Shown here: piece after piece, positions 27,914 through 38,482 of the stretch
Position numbering within the stretch: position 1 is the stretch's first letter
Layout of the letters: every line of letters begins with the position of its first letter
The notes under the pieces: model-generated
Databases searched by the model: none
What the model saw: the letters and a program-made list of their open reading frames with translations, nothing else
Told to the model about the DNA's origin: nothing
Made by a program: the position numbers and the translations under genes
From: Arcobacter sp.
GTDB lineage: Bacteria; Campylobacterota; Campylobacteria; Campylobacterales; Arcobacteraceae
Reading direction: 5' to 3'
NCBI GenBank assembly: GCA_002869535.1
Contig: PKUK01000008.1
Span: 178,541 to 242,540, forward strand
Length of the DNA: 64,000 bases

Positions 27914-29176
27914 TTACAGACCAACTGCACTTAATGTTTCATATTTATTCATATACTGTTGTGCTTCAATTTTTCTCATAGTATCAATTGCTACTTGAAC
28001 AACAATAAGTACTGCTACACCACCAAAATAGAATGGCACGCCCATAGACTTAACTAAAAGCCAAGGTACAGTAGATATCGCTCCTAAATATAAAGCTCCC
28101 CAAAATGTCAATCTACTTGCTGTTTCATTTAAAAATTCAGCTGTTCCTTCTCCAGGTATAATACCAGGAATGAAACCACCTTGTTTTTTCAAATTCTCAG
28201 AAATATCTTTCGCATTAAAAGTAATTGATGCATAAAAGAATGCAAAGAATACAACAAATAAGAACATCAAGAAATTAAATGTATAACTTGTTGGACTTAA
28301 AAAGTCAGAAAGTGTCAATAACATTTTGTTTTGACTACCTTGTAAAATTGTAGCTGGGAACATCAATATTGCAGAAGCAAAAATTGCTGGAATTACACCA
28401 CTTAAATTAACTTTAATAGGAATATAATTCATTACCCTTTTATTTTGAGATTGCATCATAACTTTTCTAGAGTATGAAACAGGAACTCTTCGCTCCCCTA
28501 ACTCAACATAAATAATAGCTCCAACAGTTGCCAAAATAATAATTAATATTGCAAGTACTGTTAAGAAATTCATTTGTCCGTTATTAACTAAATCAATAGT
28601 TCCACCAATTGCACTAGGAATTGCCGAAACGATACCTGCGAAGATAATTAATGAAATACCATTTCCTATTCCTTTTTGTGTGATTTGTTCACCAATCCAC
28701 ATTAAAAGCATAGTTCCAGTTAACATTGAGATTGCAGAGACTGCAACAAATGTATCCATATCTATAGAAATTGCACTTTGACCTGCTTTTCCTGTTAAAG
28801 AATTAAGACCCATTGATACACCAACTGCTTGAATTAAAGTAATTACAATAGTTGCATATCTGATAATTTGCATATATTTTTGCATACCATCACGTTCTTT
28901 TTTCATTTTACCAAGGCCAGGGAAAGTTGCTGCTAGAAGCTCCATAATAATCGAAGCTGTAATGTAAGGCATAATACCAAGTGAAATAATAGACAATCTT
29001 TCAATTGCATTTCCACTAAACATATTAACTAGCCCTAATGCGTTATTTGCATTTGAGTCGAAAAACTCTTTCACTACGTCAATATTTACACCAGGTACTG
29101 GCACGTATGCCAATACTCTGTATAGAAATATAAAACCTAATGTAATAAGAATCTTATTTATTAGATCTTTACTCAT
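27914..29176 (-). CDS. secY: protein translocase channel subunit SecY
   Basis: The 420-residue inner membrane protein has ten hydrophobic helices and forms the SecYEG channel for protein export. Landmarks: LVNMFSGNAIERLSIISLGIMPYITASIIMEL, the plug-like GNAxxR region, and cytoplasmic loops GERRVPVSYSRK and GFIPGIIPGEGT. Length is standard. Between rplO (two bases) and map, the classical spc order. Confidence 0.97.
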   Translation of the reverse strand: MSKDLINKILITLGFIFLYRVLAYVPVPGVNIDVVKEFFDSNANNALGLVNMFSGNAIERLSIISLGIMPYITASIIMELLAATFPGLGKMKKERDGMQKYMQIIRYATIVITLIQAVGVSMGLNSLTGKAGQSAISIDMDTFVAVSAISMLTGTMLLMWIGEQITQKGIGNGISLIIFAGIVSAIPSAIGGTIDLVNNGQMNFLTVLAILIIILATVGAIIYVELGERRVPVSYSRKVMMQSQNKRVMNYIPIKVNLSGVIPAIFASAILMFPATILQGSQNKMLLTLSDFLSPTSYTFNFLMFLFVVFFAFFYASITFNAKDISENLKKQGGFIPGIIPGEGTAEFLNETASRLTFWGALYLGAISTVPWLLVKSMGVPFYFGGVAVLIVVQVAIDTMRKIEAQQYMNKYETLSAVGL

Positions 29177-29178
29177 GG

Positions 29179-29577
29179 TTATTTACCAGTTGTAGTAACG
29201 TTTTCGTCTTTGATCTTAGAAGTTAAATCTTTTGCACAAGATCCAACTAATTTAACTTTTGTTACTGATTTTGATAATTTATACACAGATTTTATAGTCT
29301 CTAATGTAATTTCACTTAACTCAGCAACTTGTTTAACTCTATCAACGTTAATTGAATAAGGCTTAGTTACTCTTGATGTAAAACCGATTTTAGGAAGTCT
29401 TTTTTGGATTGGCATTTGCCCACCTTCAAAACCTCTTTTTATTTTGTAACCAGATCTAGCTTTTTGACCTTTGTTACCTTTACCGGCAGTTTTACCTGTA
29501 CCACTACCTTGTCCTCTACCAACTCTTTTAACATTTTTTGTACTACCATCTGCTGGTCTTAAACTTTCTAATGTCAT
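29179..29577 (-). CDS. rplO: 50S ribosomal protein L15
   Basis: The basic Gly/Lys-rich N-terminal half ([23 protein letters not shown]) and the C-terminal globular half are typical of L15, which binds 23S rRNA. 132 residues. Three bases separate it from rpsE; the rpmD (L30) gene that often sits here is absent, as in other Campylobacterota. Confidence 0.96.
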   Translation of the reverse strand: MTLESLRPADGSTKNVKRVGRGQGSGTGKTAGKGNKGQKARSGYKIKRGFEGGQMPIQKRLPKIGFTSRVTKPYSINVDRVKQVAELSEITLETIKSVYKLSKSVTKVKLVGSCAKDLTSKIKDENVTTTGK

Positions 29578-29580
29578 AGT

Positions 29581-30027
29581 TTATCCTTTTATTCTAGCTA
29601 AAGCTTCAACTGTAGCTTGCACTAAGTTGTTAGGATTATTTGAACCTAAAGATTTTGCAATAATATCTTTAACTCCAGAAAGCTCAAGAACTGGTCTTGC
29701 CGCACCACCTGCGATAAGTCCTGTACCTTCAGATGCTGGTTTTAATAATATTTTAGAAGCATTATATTTATGCTCGATATCATGTGCAATTGTAGTTCCA
29801 TGAATAGAAACTTTTACTAAAGATTTAAATGCATCATCTAAAGCTTTTTTAATTGCATCTGGAACTTCTTTTGCTTTACCCATTCCAAATCCTACTGTAC
29901 CGTTTTTATCTCCAACAACAACTAGAGCTGTAAATCTGAATCTTCGTCCACCTTTTACAACTTTTGTTACTCTTCCGATTTTAACGATTGCTTCTTGAAA
30001 ATCTTCTCTATTTACTGCTGCCATCAT
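29581..30027 (-). CDS. rpsE: 30S ribosomal protein S5
   Basis: S5 (about 147 residues) has the double-stranded RNA-binding N-terminal part ([23 protein letters not shown]) and the C-terminal [15 protein letters not shown] segment. It contributes to decoding fidelity at the mRNA entrance. The second Met (30024) has better spacing from AAGGG than the first. Six bases after rplR. Confidence 0.96.
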   Translation of the reverse strand: MMAAVNREDFQEAIVKIGRVTKVVKGGRRFRFTALVVVGDKNGTVGFGMGKAKEVPDAIKKALDDAFKSLVKVSIHGTTIAHDIEHKYNASKILLKPASEGTGLIAGGAARPVLELSGVKDIIAKSLGSNNPNNLVQATVEALARIKG

Positions 30028-30033
30028 TAACCC

Positions 30034-30393
30034 TTATAATTTGATACCATTATCTCTTAGTGATTGTGCAAATGCAGCAATAACACCATGATATAGGTAA
30101 CCATTTCTATCAAATACAACTGTATCAATCCCAGCAGCTTTTAAATTTTCAGCAAATTGTGCTGCAACTTTTACTGCATTATCTTTATTAACTCTTAAAT
30201 CTAGTGCTTGAGAACTAACCGAAGCCAGTGTAACACCTTCAACATCATTAATTGCTTGTGCACTTAAATATTTGTTAGATTTAAAAATTGAAACTCTTGG
30301 CTTAGAAGCAGTACCAGAAATTGTTCCTCTTACTCTTCTTCTTCTTTTAATTCTTAAAGAATTTTTTTTAGCTATATCTTTTGCTCTACTCAT
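30034..30393 (-). CDS. rplR: 50S ribosomal protein L18
   Basis: The 119-residue protein binds 5S rRNA and includes the basic N-terminal stretch LRIKRRRRVR and the RVSIFKSNKYLSAQ and FDRNGYLYHG motifs. Normal length and order after rplF. Confidence 0.96.
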   Translation of the reverse strand: MSRAKDIAKKNSLRIKRRRRVRGTISGTASKPRVSIFKSNKYLSAQAINDVEGVTLASVSSQALDLRVNKDNAVKVAAQFAENLKAAGIDTVVFDRNGYLYHGVIAAFAQSLRDNGIKL

Positions 30394-30403
30394 TCTTTAC
30401 ACC

Positions 30404-30940
30404 TTACTTCTTAGCAGTTTTTCCGGCTTTTCTAACGATATGCTCGTCAGTATACTTAACACCTTTACCTTTGTACGGTTCTGGTTTTCTAAAGCCTCTA
30501 ATAATTGCAGCAGCTTGACCAACTTGTTGTTTGTCAGCACCTTTTACGTGAATTAAGTTTTTCTCAACTGTAATATCTAATCCATCAGCGATTTCATAGT
30601 TAATTGGGTGAGAATACCCTAATTGTAACTCTAATACTTTACCTTTTACAGCAGCTCTATAACCAACACCATTGATTTCTAAAGATTTACTAAAACCTTC
30701 ACTTAAACCAACAATTGCATTACTTAATAAAGCTCTATAAGTTCCCCAGAAAGCTGATGATTCTTTTGCTTCACCAACTTTTCCTAAAACTACACTGTTA
30801 TTTGCAATTTCTACAGAAACTCTACCATGAGTCTCTACTGAAGAAGTTTTGTTACCTTTTTTTACATTGATAACTGTTCCATCAACTGTAACTTCTACAC
30901 CTGATGGGATTACGATAGGTTGTTTTCCAATTCTTGACAT
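30404..30940 (-). CDS. rplF: 50S ribosomal protein L6
   Basis: The 178-residue two-domain protein opens [17 protein letters not shown] and has the C-terminal signature [12 protein letters not shown] that contacts the sarcin-ricin loop area. Eleven bases after rpsH. Confidence 0.97.
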   Translation of the reverse strand: MSRIGKQPIVIPSGVEVTVDGTVINVKKGNKTSSVETHGRVSVEIANNSVVLGKVGEAKESSAFWGTYRALLSNAIVGLSEGFSKSLEINGVGYRAAVKGKVLELQLGYSHPINYEIADGLDITVEKNLIHVKGADKQQVGQAAAIIRGFRKPEPYKGKGVKYTDEHIVRKAGKTAKK

Positions 30941-30951
30941 TTTCTAACTCC

Positions 30952-31350
30952 CTACCAAACAGTACATAGTACTTCACCACCAACTTTTGAAGCGAAAGCT
31001 TCATCGTTAGCAATGATACCTTTGTTTGTAGAAACAATGATTGTACCATATCCATTTTTGAAATTTTTAAGCTCAGAAGAACCTTTATAAACTCTTCTTC
31101 CACCTTTAGAAACTCTTTTAATCTCATTGATTGCAGAAGTCTCTTTTTCATCATATTTTAATGCAACTTGAATAGTTTTTTTATTATTTACACCATCAAC
31201 AACTTTGAAAGAGTCTATATAACCCTTTGCCTCTAATACTGTTAGGATACCTACAACTGTATTAGAATGTAACAAAGTAGTAACTTCAAGTTTTCTCAAT
31301 GCTGCATTTCTAATTCTAGTTAAAGCATCTGCGATTATATCATTCATCAT
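30952..31350 (-). CDS. rpsH: 30S ribosomal protein S8
   Basis: The 132-residue protein starts [17 protein letters not shown] and ends in the GGEVLCTVW signature with [12 protein letters not shown]8 organises the central domain of 16S rRNA and often represses the spc operon translationally. Confidence 0.97.
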   Translation of the reverse strand: MMNDIIADALTRIRNAALRKLEVTTLLHSNTVVGILTVLEAKGYIDSFKVVDGVNNKKTIQVALKYDEKETSAINEIKRVSKGGRRVYKGSSELKNFKNGYGTIIVSTNKGIIANDEAFASKVGGEVLCTVW

Positions 31351-31362
31351 AGCTTTATTTCC

Positions 31363-31548
31363 TTACCAACTAGCTTTTCTAACACCAGGTAATAAACCTT
31401 CGTTAGCCATTTTTCTTAAACAAATTCTACAAAGACCAAAGTCTTTATAAACTGAATGTGGTCTTCCACATACTGAACATCTTGTATATGCTCTAACAGC
31501 GAACTTAGGAGTTCGTTGTTGTTTCATAATCATTGATTTCTTAGCCAT
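31363..31548 (-). CDS. rpsN: 30S ribosomal protein S14, zinc-binding type
   Basis: The 61-residue short S14 has two CxxC pairs (CSVCG and CRICLRK), so it is the zinc (type Z, C+) form. Its ATG shares one base with the stop codon of rplE, implying translational coupling. Confidence 0.95.
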   Translation of the reverse strand: MAKKSMIMKQQRTPKFAVRAYTRCSVCGRPHSVYKDFGLCRICLRKMANEGLLPGVRKASW

Positions 31549-32096
31549 TATTCTCTACCTTTTGTAAATGGAATTCCTACTAACTCTAATAATCTATAAG
31601 CTTCTTTATCAGAAGCTGAAGATGTAGTAATAGAAATATTCATACCATGAGTTTTAATAATGTTATCGTATTCAACTTCTGGGAACATTAATTGCTAGTT
31701 AAGACCAAAGTTAAAGTTACCTCTTCCATCAAAACCATTTCTGTCAAGACCTAAAAAGTCTTTTACTCTTGGTAATGCAACTGAACATAATTTGTCCACG
31801 AATGCATACATATTTTCACCTCTAAGTGTAACTTTTACACCTACTGGCATACCTTCTCTTACTTTAAAACCAGCAACTGATTTTTTAGCAATAATTTGCA
31901 CAGCATGTTGCCCTGCAATTAAAGAGATAGTATCTTGAATATTTTGCATCAACTTAGTATCTTTCATTGCTTCACCAGCACCAACAGAGATAACTACTTT
32001 TTCTAACTTAGCAGTTAACGTCTTGTTTTTAGTAAACTCAGTTTCTAAAACTGGTTTAATCTCTGCATTATATCTTTCTTGTAATCTGTTTGCCAT
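31548..32096 (-). pseudogene. rplE: 50S ribosomal protein L5 with an in-frame TAG
   Basis: L5 binds 5S rRNA and contacts the P-site tRNA; it is essential. ATG 32096 ([10 protein letters not shown]) follows AAGG at eight bases, so it is preferred over a GTG at 32105. The frame reads normally to [14 protein letters not shown], meets TAG at 31695-31697, and continues in frame [26 protein letters not shown] to TAA 31548, the standard C-terminus. The family has Glu or Lys at the TAG position (one base from GAG or AAG). The stop removes 49 residues. A dead essential gene inside an intact operon is implausible, so a base-call error or suppressed nonsense is more likely. Confidence 0.9.
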
Positions 32097-32097
32097 C

Positions 32098-32337
32098 TTA
32101 CTCACCTTCTACTTTTGCTACATTTGAGATATCAATAGGCATCTCTTTGTTTACAAAACCACCATTAGGGTTTTTATCTTGATCAGGCTTAACAGTTTTT
32201 TTAGCTACTTTACAATCTTTTACGATAACTTGTAACTTAGATGGGATAACTCTTAAAACTTCACCAGTTTTACATTTATCGTCACCTGCGATGATTTTAA
32301 CTGTATCACCTTTTTTGATTTTTAATTTAACTGCCAT
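32098..32337 (-). CDS. rplX: 50S ribosomal protein L24
   Basis: The KOW-motif protein starts [18 protein letters not shown] (ATG 32337; an upstream frame extension overlapping rplN is not used). 79 residues with GKTG-like [12 protein letters not shown]24 starts 50S assembly by binding 23S rRNA domain I. Confidence 0.95.
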   Translation of the reverse strand: MAVKLKIKKGDTVKIIAGDDKCKTGEVLRVIPSKLQVIVKDCKVAKKTVKPDQDKNPNGGFVNKEMPIDISNVAKVEGE

Positions 32338-32338
32338 A

Positions 32339-32707
32339 TTATAATACCTCCGGTGCAAGTGAAACGATTTTCATGAAACCTGAATATCTAACTTCTCTAG
32401 CAACTGGTCCAAAAATTCTTGTTCCAATTGGTTCTTTTTTAGTATCAAGGATAACTGCTGCATTATCGTCAAATCTGATTAATGAACCATTTTCTCTTTG
32501 AACTTCTTTGTGAGTTCTAACAACAACAGCTTTAACAACTTGACCTTTTTTAACTTTTCCAGTAGGAATAGCTTTTTTAACAGAAGCAACAATAACGTCA
32601 CCAACTGTTGCGTATCTTCTTTTAGAACCACCTAAAACTTTGATACACATGATCTCTTTTGCACCTGTGTTGTCTGCTACATTTAATCTAGTAAAACTTT
32701 GAATCAT
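32339..32707 (-). CDS. rplN: 50S ribosomal protein L14
   Basis: The 122-residue protein starts [28 protein letters not shown] and ends IVSLAPEVL. Its signature [26 protein letters not shown] is intact. It overlaps rpsQ by one base. Confidence 0.97.
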   Translation of the reverse strand: MIQSFTRLNVADNTGAKEIMCIKVLGGSKRRYATVGDVIVASVKKAIPTGKVKKGQVVKAVVVRTHKEVQRENGSLIRFDDNAAVILDTKKEPIGTRIFGPVAREVRYSGFMKIVSLAPEVL

Positions 32708-32961
32708 TATTTAACTCCTGTAGCTACAATTGTCTTTAATCTAAAAGATTTAGTTTTAGATAAAGGTCTACACTCAATAGCAATTACAGTGTCACCTTCA
32801 GCTAATTCATTTTTTTCATCATGAACTAAATATTTTTTAAATCTTTTTACAGTCTTGTGATATTTTGGATGTAAAACGTATCTTGTAACTACTACAGAAG
32901 CAGTTTTATCTCCAGATTTTTTTACCACTACACCTTGAATCTCTCTTTTATGCGTACTCAT
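32707..32961 (-). CDS. rpsQ: 30S ribosomal protein S17
   Basis: The 84-residue OB-fold protein carries [20 protein letters not shown] and [18 protein letters not shown]. It binds the 5' domain of 16S rRNA. Eleven bases after rpmC. Confidence 0.96.
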   Translation of the reverse strand: MSTHKREIQGVVVKKSGDKTASVVVTRYVLHPKYHKTVKRFKKYLVHDEKNELAEGDTVIAIECRPLSKTKSFRLKTIVATGVK

Positions 32962-32972
32962 ACTACAGATCC

Positions 32973-33164
32973 TTACTTAGCTTTTACTGCAGTAATAGCT
33001 GTTTGAATTTTTGCGATATCTTTTTTCGCAACATTTAATTCAGATGTATTAGTCAACTGCATAGTTTTTAGCTTAGCTTTTAATTCAAAAAGAAGCACCT
33101 TTTTCTCTTTTAATAACTCGTTTAGCTCTTGTAAGCTTTTATCTTGGATATCAGAATAAGTCAT
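32973..33164 (-). CDS. rpmC: 50S ribosomal protein L29
   Basis: The short two-helix protein (about 63 residues, [20 protein letters not shown]...) sits at the peptide exit tunnel. ATG 33164, five bases after GAGAG, is preferred to a GTG at 33170. The start lies inside the end of rplP, so translation is coupled. Confidence 0.93.
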   Translation of the reverse strand: MTYSDIQDKSLQELNELLKEKKVLLFELKAKLKTMQLTNTSELNVAKKDIAKIQTAITAVKAK

Positions 33165-33576
33165 TTTCACTCTCTTTAGTTACAATTTTACATTTGAATG
33201 GTAATTTGTGAATTGCTAAAGTTAATGCTTTTCTAGCAACATCTTCACTTACACCAGCCATTTCGAAACATACTCTACCTGGCTTAATGTTCATTACCCA
33301 TTTATCTACTGGACCTTTACCTTTACCCATTCTTGTTTCTAATGGTTTAGCAGTAAGTGGTTTAGCAGGAAATACACAAATCCATACTTTACCTTGTCTT
33401 TTGATAGCTCTTGTCATAGCAATTCTGGCAGCTTCAATTTGTCTAGAATCAATTCTTCCATGTTCTAAAGCTTTGATACCAATATCACCATATGCTAAAG
33501 TATTGGCTCTCATAGATTTACCTCTATTTCGACCCTTCATTACTTTTCTGTATTTTGTTCTTTTAGGCATTAACAT
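33151..33576 (-). CDS. rplP: 50S ribosomal protein L16
   Basis: The 141-residue protein begins [19 protein letters not shown] and has the Arg-rich and [13 protein letters not shown] signatures. L16 organises the A-site region of 23S rRNA. Confidence 0.97.
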   Translation of the reverse strand: MLMPKRTKYRKVMKGRNRGKSMRANTLAYGDIGIKALEHGRIDSRQIEAARIAMTRAIKRQGKVWICVFPAKPLTAKPLETRMGKGKGPVDKWVMNIKPGRVCFEMAGVSEDVARKALTLAIHKLPFKCKIVTKESENDLF

Positions 33577-33578
33577 AA

Positions 33579-34277
33579 TTATTTACCTCTTTTCTTTGTT
33601 GGTCTTCTTTTTGGTTTAGAAGTTTCTTCTCTTTCAACTGGAATACCTTTTGCAAGTACTTCACCTTTGAATATCCAAACTTTTACACCAACACAACCAT
33701 ATGTAGTATGTGCTTCAGCAAAACCATAATCGATTCTAGCTCTTAAAGTATGTAAAGTAACTCTTCCCTCTAAGTACCACTCAGTTCTAGCCATTTCAGC
33801 TCCACCAAGTCTACCATAAACAGAAACTTTAATTCCTTTTGCTCCACCTTTAATAGCATTTTGCATAACTCTTTTCATAGCTCTTCTAAATGCAACTCTT
33901 CTTTCTAATTGTTGAGCAACATTTTCAGCAGCTAACTGTCCAGAAAGTTGAGGCTTTCTCTCTTCTTTAATGTTAACAGCGATATCTTTACCAACTAATT
34001 TAGTTAAAGAATTTTTTAATTTCTCAACGTCTGCACCTTTTTTACCAATAATGATACCAGGTCTAGCAGCAACGATTGTTACTCTTACTTTTTTAGCTGT
34101 TCTTTCAATTAAAGTTTGAGCAATTCCTGCATAGTAAAGCTCTTTTTTAACGAATTTTCTAATTTTGCTATCTTCTGCAATATTAGAAGGCATACTTGAA
34201 AATTTTGGAAACCATCTTGATTCCCAGTTTCTGTTGATACCTAATCTTAAACCAATTGGATTAACTTTTTGACCCAT
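33579..34277 (-). CDS. rpsC: 30S ribosomal protein S3
   Basis: The 232-residue protein has the KH domain ([19 protein letters not shown], the GxxG loop) and the C-terminal signature [12 protein letters not shown], with a basic tail [11 protein letters not shown]. It forms part of the mRNA entry helicase site. Overlaps rplV by one base. Confidence 0.97.
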   Translation of the reverse strand: MGQKVNPIGLRLGINRNWESRWFPKFSSMPSNIAEDSKIRKFVKKELYYAGIAQTLIERTAKKVRVTIVAARPGIIIGKKGADVEKLKNSLTKLVGKDIAVNIKEERKPQLSGQLAAENVAQQLERRVAFRRAMKRVMQNAIKGGAKGIKVSVYGRLGGAEMARTEWYLEGRVTLHTLRARIDYGFAEAHTTYGCVGVKVWIFKGEVLAKGIPVEREETSKPKRRPTKKRGK

Positions 34278-34609
34278 TACTTATCTCCTTTAGGTGCAGC
34301 TTCTACTTCAATAAAAATATGTGCAGTTGGCTTATGCTTTGGAGAAGCAGAACCTCTTGCTCTTGGAGTAAATCTTTTAAGTACTGGACCTTTGTCAACT
34401 CTTGCAGATGTAATAATTGCATCTTCTGCTTCTAAACCAGAATTTGCAACTGCAGAAGCGATAACTTTTGAAATTAATCCAGCAGCTTTGTTAGGTGTAA
34501 ATTCTAAAGATGCTATAGCATACTCTGCATTCATACCTTGAACTTCTCTAGCAATAAGTCTTGCTTTGATTGGAGAAACTCTAATAAATCTTAATATAGC
34601 TTTACCCAT
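34277..34609 (-). CDS. rplV: 50S ribosomal protein L22
   Basis: The 110-residue protein shows [16 protein letters not shown] and the beta-hairpin tip [17 protein letters not shown] that lines the exit tunnel and can carry macrolide-resistance changes. Confidence 0.96.
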   Translation of the reverse strand: MGKAILRFIRVSPIKARLIAREVQGMNAEYAIASLEFTPNKAAGLISKVIASAVANSGLEAEDAIITSARVDKGPVLKRFTPRARGSASPKHKPTAHIFIEVEAAPKGDK

Positions 34610-34610
34610 C

Positions 34611-34889
34611 TTATCCTACCTTCTTCTGAACAGAGCCTTTATGACCCTTAAAAGTTCTAGTTGGTGCAAATTCACCTAATTTATAACCTACGTGGTTCTC
34701 TGTAATATTTACAGGTACAAAGTTTCTTCCATTGTGCACATTAAAAGATAACCCAATCATATCAGGTAATACTGTTGATCTTCTTGACCAAGTCTTAATT
34801 GGTTTTTTATCATTAGTTTCAACAGCTTTGATAACTTTTTTCATTAAGTGCGCGTCTATAAATGGACCTTTTTTTACTGATCTTGACAT
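34611..34889 (-). CDS. rpsS: 30S ribosomal protein S19
   Basis: The 92-residue protein starts [19 protein letters not shown] and carries the [13 protein letters not shown]-type signature (here [16 protein letters not shown]). S19 binds S13 and the head of 16S rRNA. Confidence 0.97.
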   Translation of the reverse strand: MSRSVKKGPFIDAHLMKKVIKAVETNDKKPIKTWSRRSTVLPDMIGLSFNVHNGRNFVPVNITENHVGYKLGEFAPTRTFKGHKGSVQKKVG

Positions 34890-34898
34890 CTTAAACCC

Positions 34899-35726
34899 TT
34901 ACTTCTTTTTTCTTGAAATGATTAATTTATCACTAGCTTTTTTCTTTCTAGTTTTATAACCTTTAGTTGGCATACCCCATGGAGTAACTGGATGTCTACC
35001 TGAGTTAGTTTTACCTTCACCACCACCGTGTGGGTGATCAATAGGGTTCATTGCAGAACCTCTAGTTTGAGGTCTAATACCAAGGTGTCTACTTCTACCC
35101 GCTTTACCAACAACCATGTTAGAGAAATCTTCATTTCCAACGATACCAATTGTTGCCATACATACAGCAAGAATTTTTCTCATTTCACCTGAAGGAAGTC
35201 TCATAATTACATATTTGTCTTCTCTACCCATTAATTGAGCATATCCACCAGCAGATCTTGCAATTTGTCCACCTTTACCTGGTTTCATTTCAATATTATG
35301 AACCATTGTACCAACTGGGATGTTGATAAGTCTCATTGCATTTCCAGGAAGAATATCTAAACCAGATTCAGCAGCAGAGATTTTATCTCCAACTTTTAAA
35401 CCACTTGGTTGTAAAATATATCTTTTATCACCATCTGAATATGTTACTAAACAGATTCTACAGTTTCTATATGGGTCGTACTCAATTGTTGAAACAGTAC
35501 CCTCTACTCCAAATTTATCTCTTTTAAAATCAATAATTCTGTAAAGTTTTTTAGCACCTGCTTCTCTGTGTCTTGAAGTGATTCTACCATTACTATTTCT
35601 ACCAGCTGTAGCTTTTACTCTTTTAAGTAAAGATCTAACTGTTGGTTTTGAAGTAATATCAGAAGTATCCATAACTGACATAAATCTTCTAGCAGGAGTT
35701 ATTGGTCTAAATTTTTTAATTGCCAT
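34899..35726 (-). CDS. rplB: 50S ribosomal protein L2
   Basis: The 275-residue protein has [21 protein letters not shown], and in the peptidyl-transferase-proximal part [25 protein letters not shown], with the essential His in HPHGGG. One of the core peptidyl-transferase proteins. Confidence 0.98.
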   Translation of the reverse strand: MAIKKFRPITPARRFMSVMDTSDITSKPTVRSLLKRVKATAGRNSNGRITSRHREAGAKKLYRIIDFKRDKFGVEGTVSTIEYDPYRNCRICLVTYSDGDKRYILQPSGLKVGDKISAAESGLDILPGNAMRLINIPVGTMVHNIEMKPGKGGQIARSAGGYAQLMGREDKYVIMRLPSGEMRKILAVCMATIGIVGNEDFSNMVVGKAGRSRHLGIRPQTRGSAMNPIDHPHGGGEGKTNSGRHPVTPWGMPTKGYKTRKKKASDKLIISRKKK

Positions 35727-35735
35727 ACTATCTCC

Positions 35736-36017
35736 TTATGCTGAAAGGTTCGCTATTTCAGCGCCCTCAGGTAATGTTACATAGAATTTTTTGAAATCAG
35801 CTCTTTTACCAATTTTTCCTCTAAATCTTTTAACTTTACCACTTTGTTTTAAAGAATTAACTTTTGAAGGTGTAACTCCAAAATACTCTTTGAAAACATC
35901 TTTTAATCCGCTTTTAGTCATTCTAGGACTAGTTTGAACAACAATTACACCGTTCTCTTGTAACTCAATAGTTTTTTCTGTGTATAATATTGCTTTTATA
36001 TCTGTAATATCTGCCAT
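35736..36017 (-). CDS. rplW: 50S ribosomal protein L23
   Basis: 93 residues with [15 protein letters not shown] and [26 protein letters not shown]23 docks the signal recognition particle and trigger factor at the exit tunnel. One base from rplD. Confidence 0.95.
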   Translation of the reverse strand: MADITDIKAILYTEKTIELQENGVIVVQTSPRMTKSGLKDVFKEYFGVTPSKVNSLKQSGKVKRFRGKIGKRADFKKFYVTLPEGAEIANLSA

Positions 36018-36018
36018 C

Positions 36019-36606
36019 TTATGCCTCTTTTAATGCTTCAAGAACTGACTTCTCAACTAAGATTGAGTGATAAGCAGCTGCAATATAAGCATTTACTTCT
36101 TGTTTTTCAATCATATAACAGTTTTTAATGTTTCTGAACGCTAAGTATGTTTTTTCATCAATTGTATCAACGATGATTAAAGTATCTCTTTTTTTTAATC
36201 CATTTATTACTGCAACTGCATCTTTAGTTTTACCTGATTCTAATTTAACAGAATCAACTACAAATAAAGAATCTTTTTCAGCATGAGTATTAATTGCATA
36301 TCTTAATGCTAATACTTTTTGCTTTTTATTAATTTTTTGATTGTAATTTCTAGCAGATGGTCCAAATACTTGTCCACCTCCAACAAATAACGGAGATCTC
36401 TTAGAACCCCATCTAGCACCACCAGAACCTTTTTGAGCTTTAGGTTTTTTACCACCACCTCTAACTTCAGTTCTGTTTTTTACTCTAGCTGTATTTGCTC
36501 TTTGAGCTGCTAGGTATGATTTAACATATAAGTACAAGTTGTGCGAATTAACATTTTGAAATGTTTCTGGTAATTCACTTGTTTTTACTAATACTGCTTT
36601 ACTCAT
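36019..36606 (-). CDS. rplD: 50S ribosomal protein L4
   Basis: 195 residues with the tunnel loop [34 protein letters not shown] and [13 protein letters not shown]. In other bacteria L4 represses the S10 operon; whether it does so here cannot be seen. Overlaps rplC by four bases. Confidence 0.96.
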   Translation of the reverse strand: MSKAVLVKTSELPETFQNVNSHNLYLYVKSYLAAQRANTARVKNRTEVRGGGKKPKAQKGSGGARWGSKRSPLFVGGGQVFGPSARNYNQKINKKQKVLALRYAINTHAEKDSLFVVDSVKLESGKTKDAVAVINGLKKRDTLIIVDTIDEKTYLAFRNIKNCYMIEKQEVNAYIAAAYHSILVEKSVLEALKEA

Positions 36607-37178
36607 TTAGCAATCCTTACTTTTCCTAATCCACCATTTGATCCAGATACTGAACCTTTAACAGCTAAAATACCAGTCTCAGCATCAAAAGAGAAAATCT
36701 CATTTTTAACACTTACATTTGTATTTCCGTAATGCCCTGGCATTTTCTTACCTCGCATAACTCTACCTGGCCATTCAGCATTACCGATAGAACCTGTTCT
36801 TCTACCCATTCTGTGACCATGTGATGCTCTACCACCAGCAAAGTTCCATCTTTTAACAGCACCGGCAAAACCTCTACCTTTTGTTTTAAAAGTTGATTTT
36901 AAAACTTTAGCGTCTGCTAATACAGATACATCTAAATCTCCAGCTTCAGTATTTGCTACTTCCATAGTTGCAAATCTATTGAACTCTTTAGATAAGTTGT
37001 ATTTTTTTTGTTGCCCTTCAATAGTCTTGTTAAATTTCTTACCACTACTATATGATACAATTGCTACACCATCAGTTACTTCACATACTTTAGTATCAAG
37101 AACTTTTAAAAGTGTAACAGGAACAGCAGGAACTGAAATAGTTCTACTCATACCAATTTTTTCTACGATAAATTCCAT
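36603..37178 (-). CDS. rplC: 50S ribosomal protein L3
   Basis: 191 residues, starting [14 protein letters not shown], with [24 protein letters not shown] and the [10 protein letters not shown] signature near the peptidyl-transferase centre. Thirteen bases after rpsJ. Confidence 0.97.
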   Translation of the reverse strand: MEFIVEKIGMSRTISVPAVPVTLLKVLDTKVCEVTDGVAIVSYSSGKKFNKTIEGQQKKYNLSKEFNRFATMEVANTEAGDLDVSVLADAKVLKSTFKTKGRGFAGAVKRWNFAGGRASHGHRMGRRTGSIGNAEWPGRVMRGKKMPGHYGNTNVSVKNEIFSFDAETGILAVKGSVSGSNGGLGKVRIAK

Positions 37179-37191
37179 TTGTTACCCTTTC

Positions 37192-37506
37192 TTATTCTTG
37201 ACCCATAGATCTAACTTCAACATCAACTTCAGGAGCTAAGTCAAGTTTCATTAATGAATCTACTGTATCAGGAGTTGCAGATACGATATCAATCATTCTT
37301 GAATGAACTCTGATTTCGAATTGTTCTCTTGAATCTTTATTTACGTGAGGACCTTTGATTACTGTATATCTTCTGATTTTAGTTGGTAAAGGTATAGGAC
37401 CTCTCAACTCAGCACCAGTTCTCTTAACAGCTTCAACAATTGAAGCAACACTTCTGTCTAAAACTCTGTGATCGTAAGCTTTAAGCTTTAATCTTATTTT
37501 TTCCAT
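37192..37506 (-). CDS. rpsJ: 30S ribosomal protein S10
   Basis: 104 residues with [17 protein letters not shown] and [37 protein letters not shown]10 is also the NusG/NusB partner in antitermination. It is the first gene of the operon, with AAAGGAAAA before the ATG and a perfect promoter 60 bases upstream. Confidence 0.98.
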   Translation of the reverse strand: MEKIRLKLKAYDHRVLDRSVASIVEAVKRTGAELRGPIPLPTKIRRYTVIKGPHVNKDSREQFEIRVHSRMIDIVSATPDTVDSLMKLDLAPEVDVEVRSMGQE

Positions 37507-37572
37507 TTTTTTCCTTTAAAGAACTCGTTAAATGTGCGATAAACACACTCTAACCATTTTTCATGGACGCGG

Positions 37573-37601
37573 ATTATAACTTTTTTTATATAAAATGTCA
37601 A
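37573..37601 (-). promoter_or_regulatory. perfect sigma-70 promoter of the S10-spc operon
   Basis: On the minus strand TTGACA (37601-37596), exactly 17 bases, TATAAT (37578-37573). The transcript leader is about 60 bases and contains a small TGTG-TTTATCG-CACA hairpin. It drives 24 genes from rpsJ to infA. Confidence 0.9.
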
Positions 37602-37640
37602 CATATATGGGTCTTCATCTCATTAATTACTATTTTTATT

Positions 37641-37669
37641 TCCTTTTAAAAAGGATAACTATCCTTTTT
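37641..37669. promoter_or_regulatory. alternative hairpin cluster upstream of the S10 promoter
   Basis: TCCTTTT can pair with AAAAGGA (37641-37655), and the same A-rich strand (37648-37657) can instead pair with TATCCTTTTT (37660-37669) to make a terminator-like stem with a T run. The two pairings exclude each other. It lies between the S10 promoter and the plus-strand genes beginning at 37770. Confidence 0.35.
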
Positions 37670-37769
37670 TTGACATATTATTAAGTTAAATGGAAGTTTT
37701 CTTCAAAAATTTTATTTTATTTTTCTTAAAGTCCTATTTTTATAAAGTGTCTCATATAAAAGGAGATTT

Positions 37770-38186
37770 ATGATTGAGAAAAAATACCTAATAGAAGAAG
37801 ATAATGGTTATGCAAGATTTAATTTATTTGAGATTTCTGATGAATTAGAAGAGATATTAACTGATGATTATTATACTTATAATTCAAAAGATTTTACAAA
37901 AAGTGAGTTTGTAGAAAATTTATATAAAAGTAACTTTACTGAAAAATATGATAAAGATACTCAAAGTGAAATATTTGACCTATACATTAATAATGAGAAG
38001 TTTAAAGAAAAAGTTTTTTTCATATATTCAGTTATAGACAAAGATAAGTATAGAAATTTTGTAGAAAAATATAGTGAAATTGAAAATCCAGATGATATCA
38101 CTATAAAATATAGTGTTATTGATTCTGACAATACAAAGGTTTTAATGTATAATATTTCTATTGCAGATATTGCATTTGTATTTTAA
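37770..38186 (+). CDS. unknown acidic protein, 138 residues
   Basis: No family is recognised. The protein is acidic and rich in Asp, Glu, Lys and Tyr, with no signal peptide or membrane segment; an aromatic-rich helical middle (DLYINNEKFKEKVFFIYSVID) stands out. AAAAGGAG before the ATG is a strong ribosome-binding site. It starts a possible three-gene set on the plus strand (37770-39118) with 30 and 2 bases between genes, none with an obvious function. Confidence 0.6.
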   Translation: MIEKKYLIEEDNGYARFNLFEISDELEEILTDDYYTYNSKDFTKSEFVENLYKSNFTEKYDKDTQSEIFDLYINNEKFKEKVFFIYSVIDKDKYRNFVEKYSEIENPDDITIKYSVIDSDNTKVLMYNISIADIAFVF

Positions 38187-38216
38187 CCATACAAAAATTT
38201 ATTTTAAAGAGAAAAA

Positions 38217-38480
38217 ATGCCAAATATAAAAGACGAATTAAAAGAAATTGTTGAAGTAACTATGCTACCTGAGGTTGAATTATACCTAGAAGATTTATTA
38301 AAACTTATAGAAAATAACGAAGCAACAGATGATGATATGGATGCAATTAAAGAGATGGAATCATTTATGGTAGAACTTCAAAATATCGTAGAAGCAATTA
38401 ATACAAACCAAATTAGTGATGTGGAAGCTGCAGAAGTTTATGAAAAAATTATGGATTTGCTAGAAGAAAGCAAAGAGTAG
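38217..38480 (+). CDS. small acidic helical protein, 87 residues
   Basis: Very acidic and predicted all-helical (LPEVELYLEDLLKLIENNEATDDDMDAIKEMESF). No domain recognised; it looks like a small adaptor or inhibitor protein, but this is speculation. RBS AAAGAG precedes the ATG. The next gene begins only two bases after its stop. Confidence 0.6.
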   Translation: MPNIKDELKEIVEVTMLPEVELYLEDLLKLIENNEATDDDMDAIKEMESFMVELQNIVEAINTNQISDVEAAEVYEKIMDLLEESKE

Positions 38481-38482
38481 TT

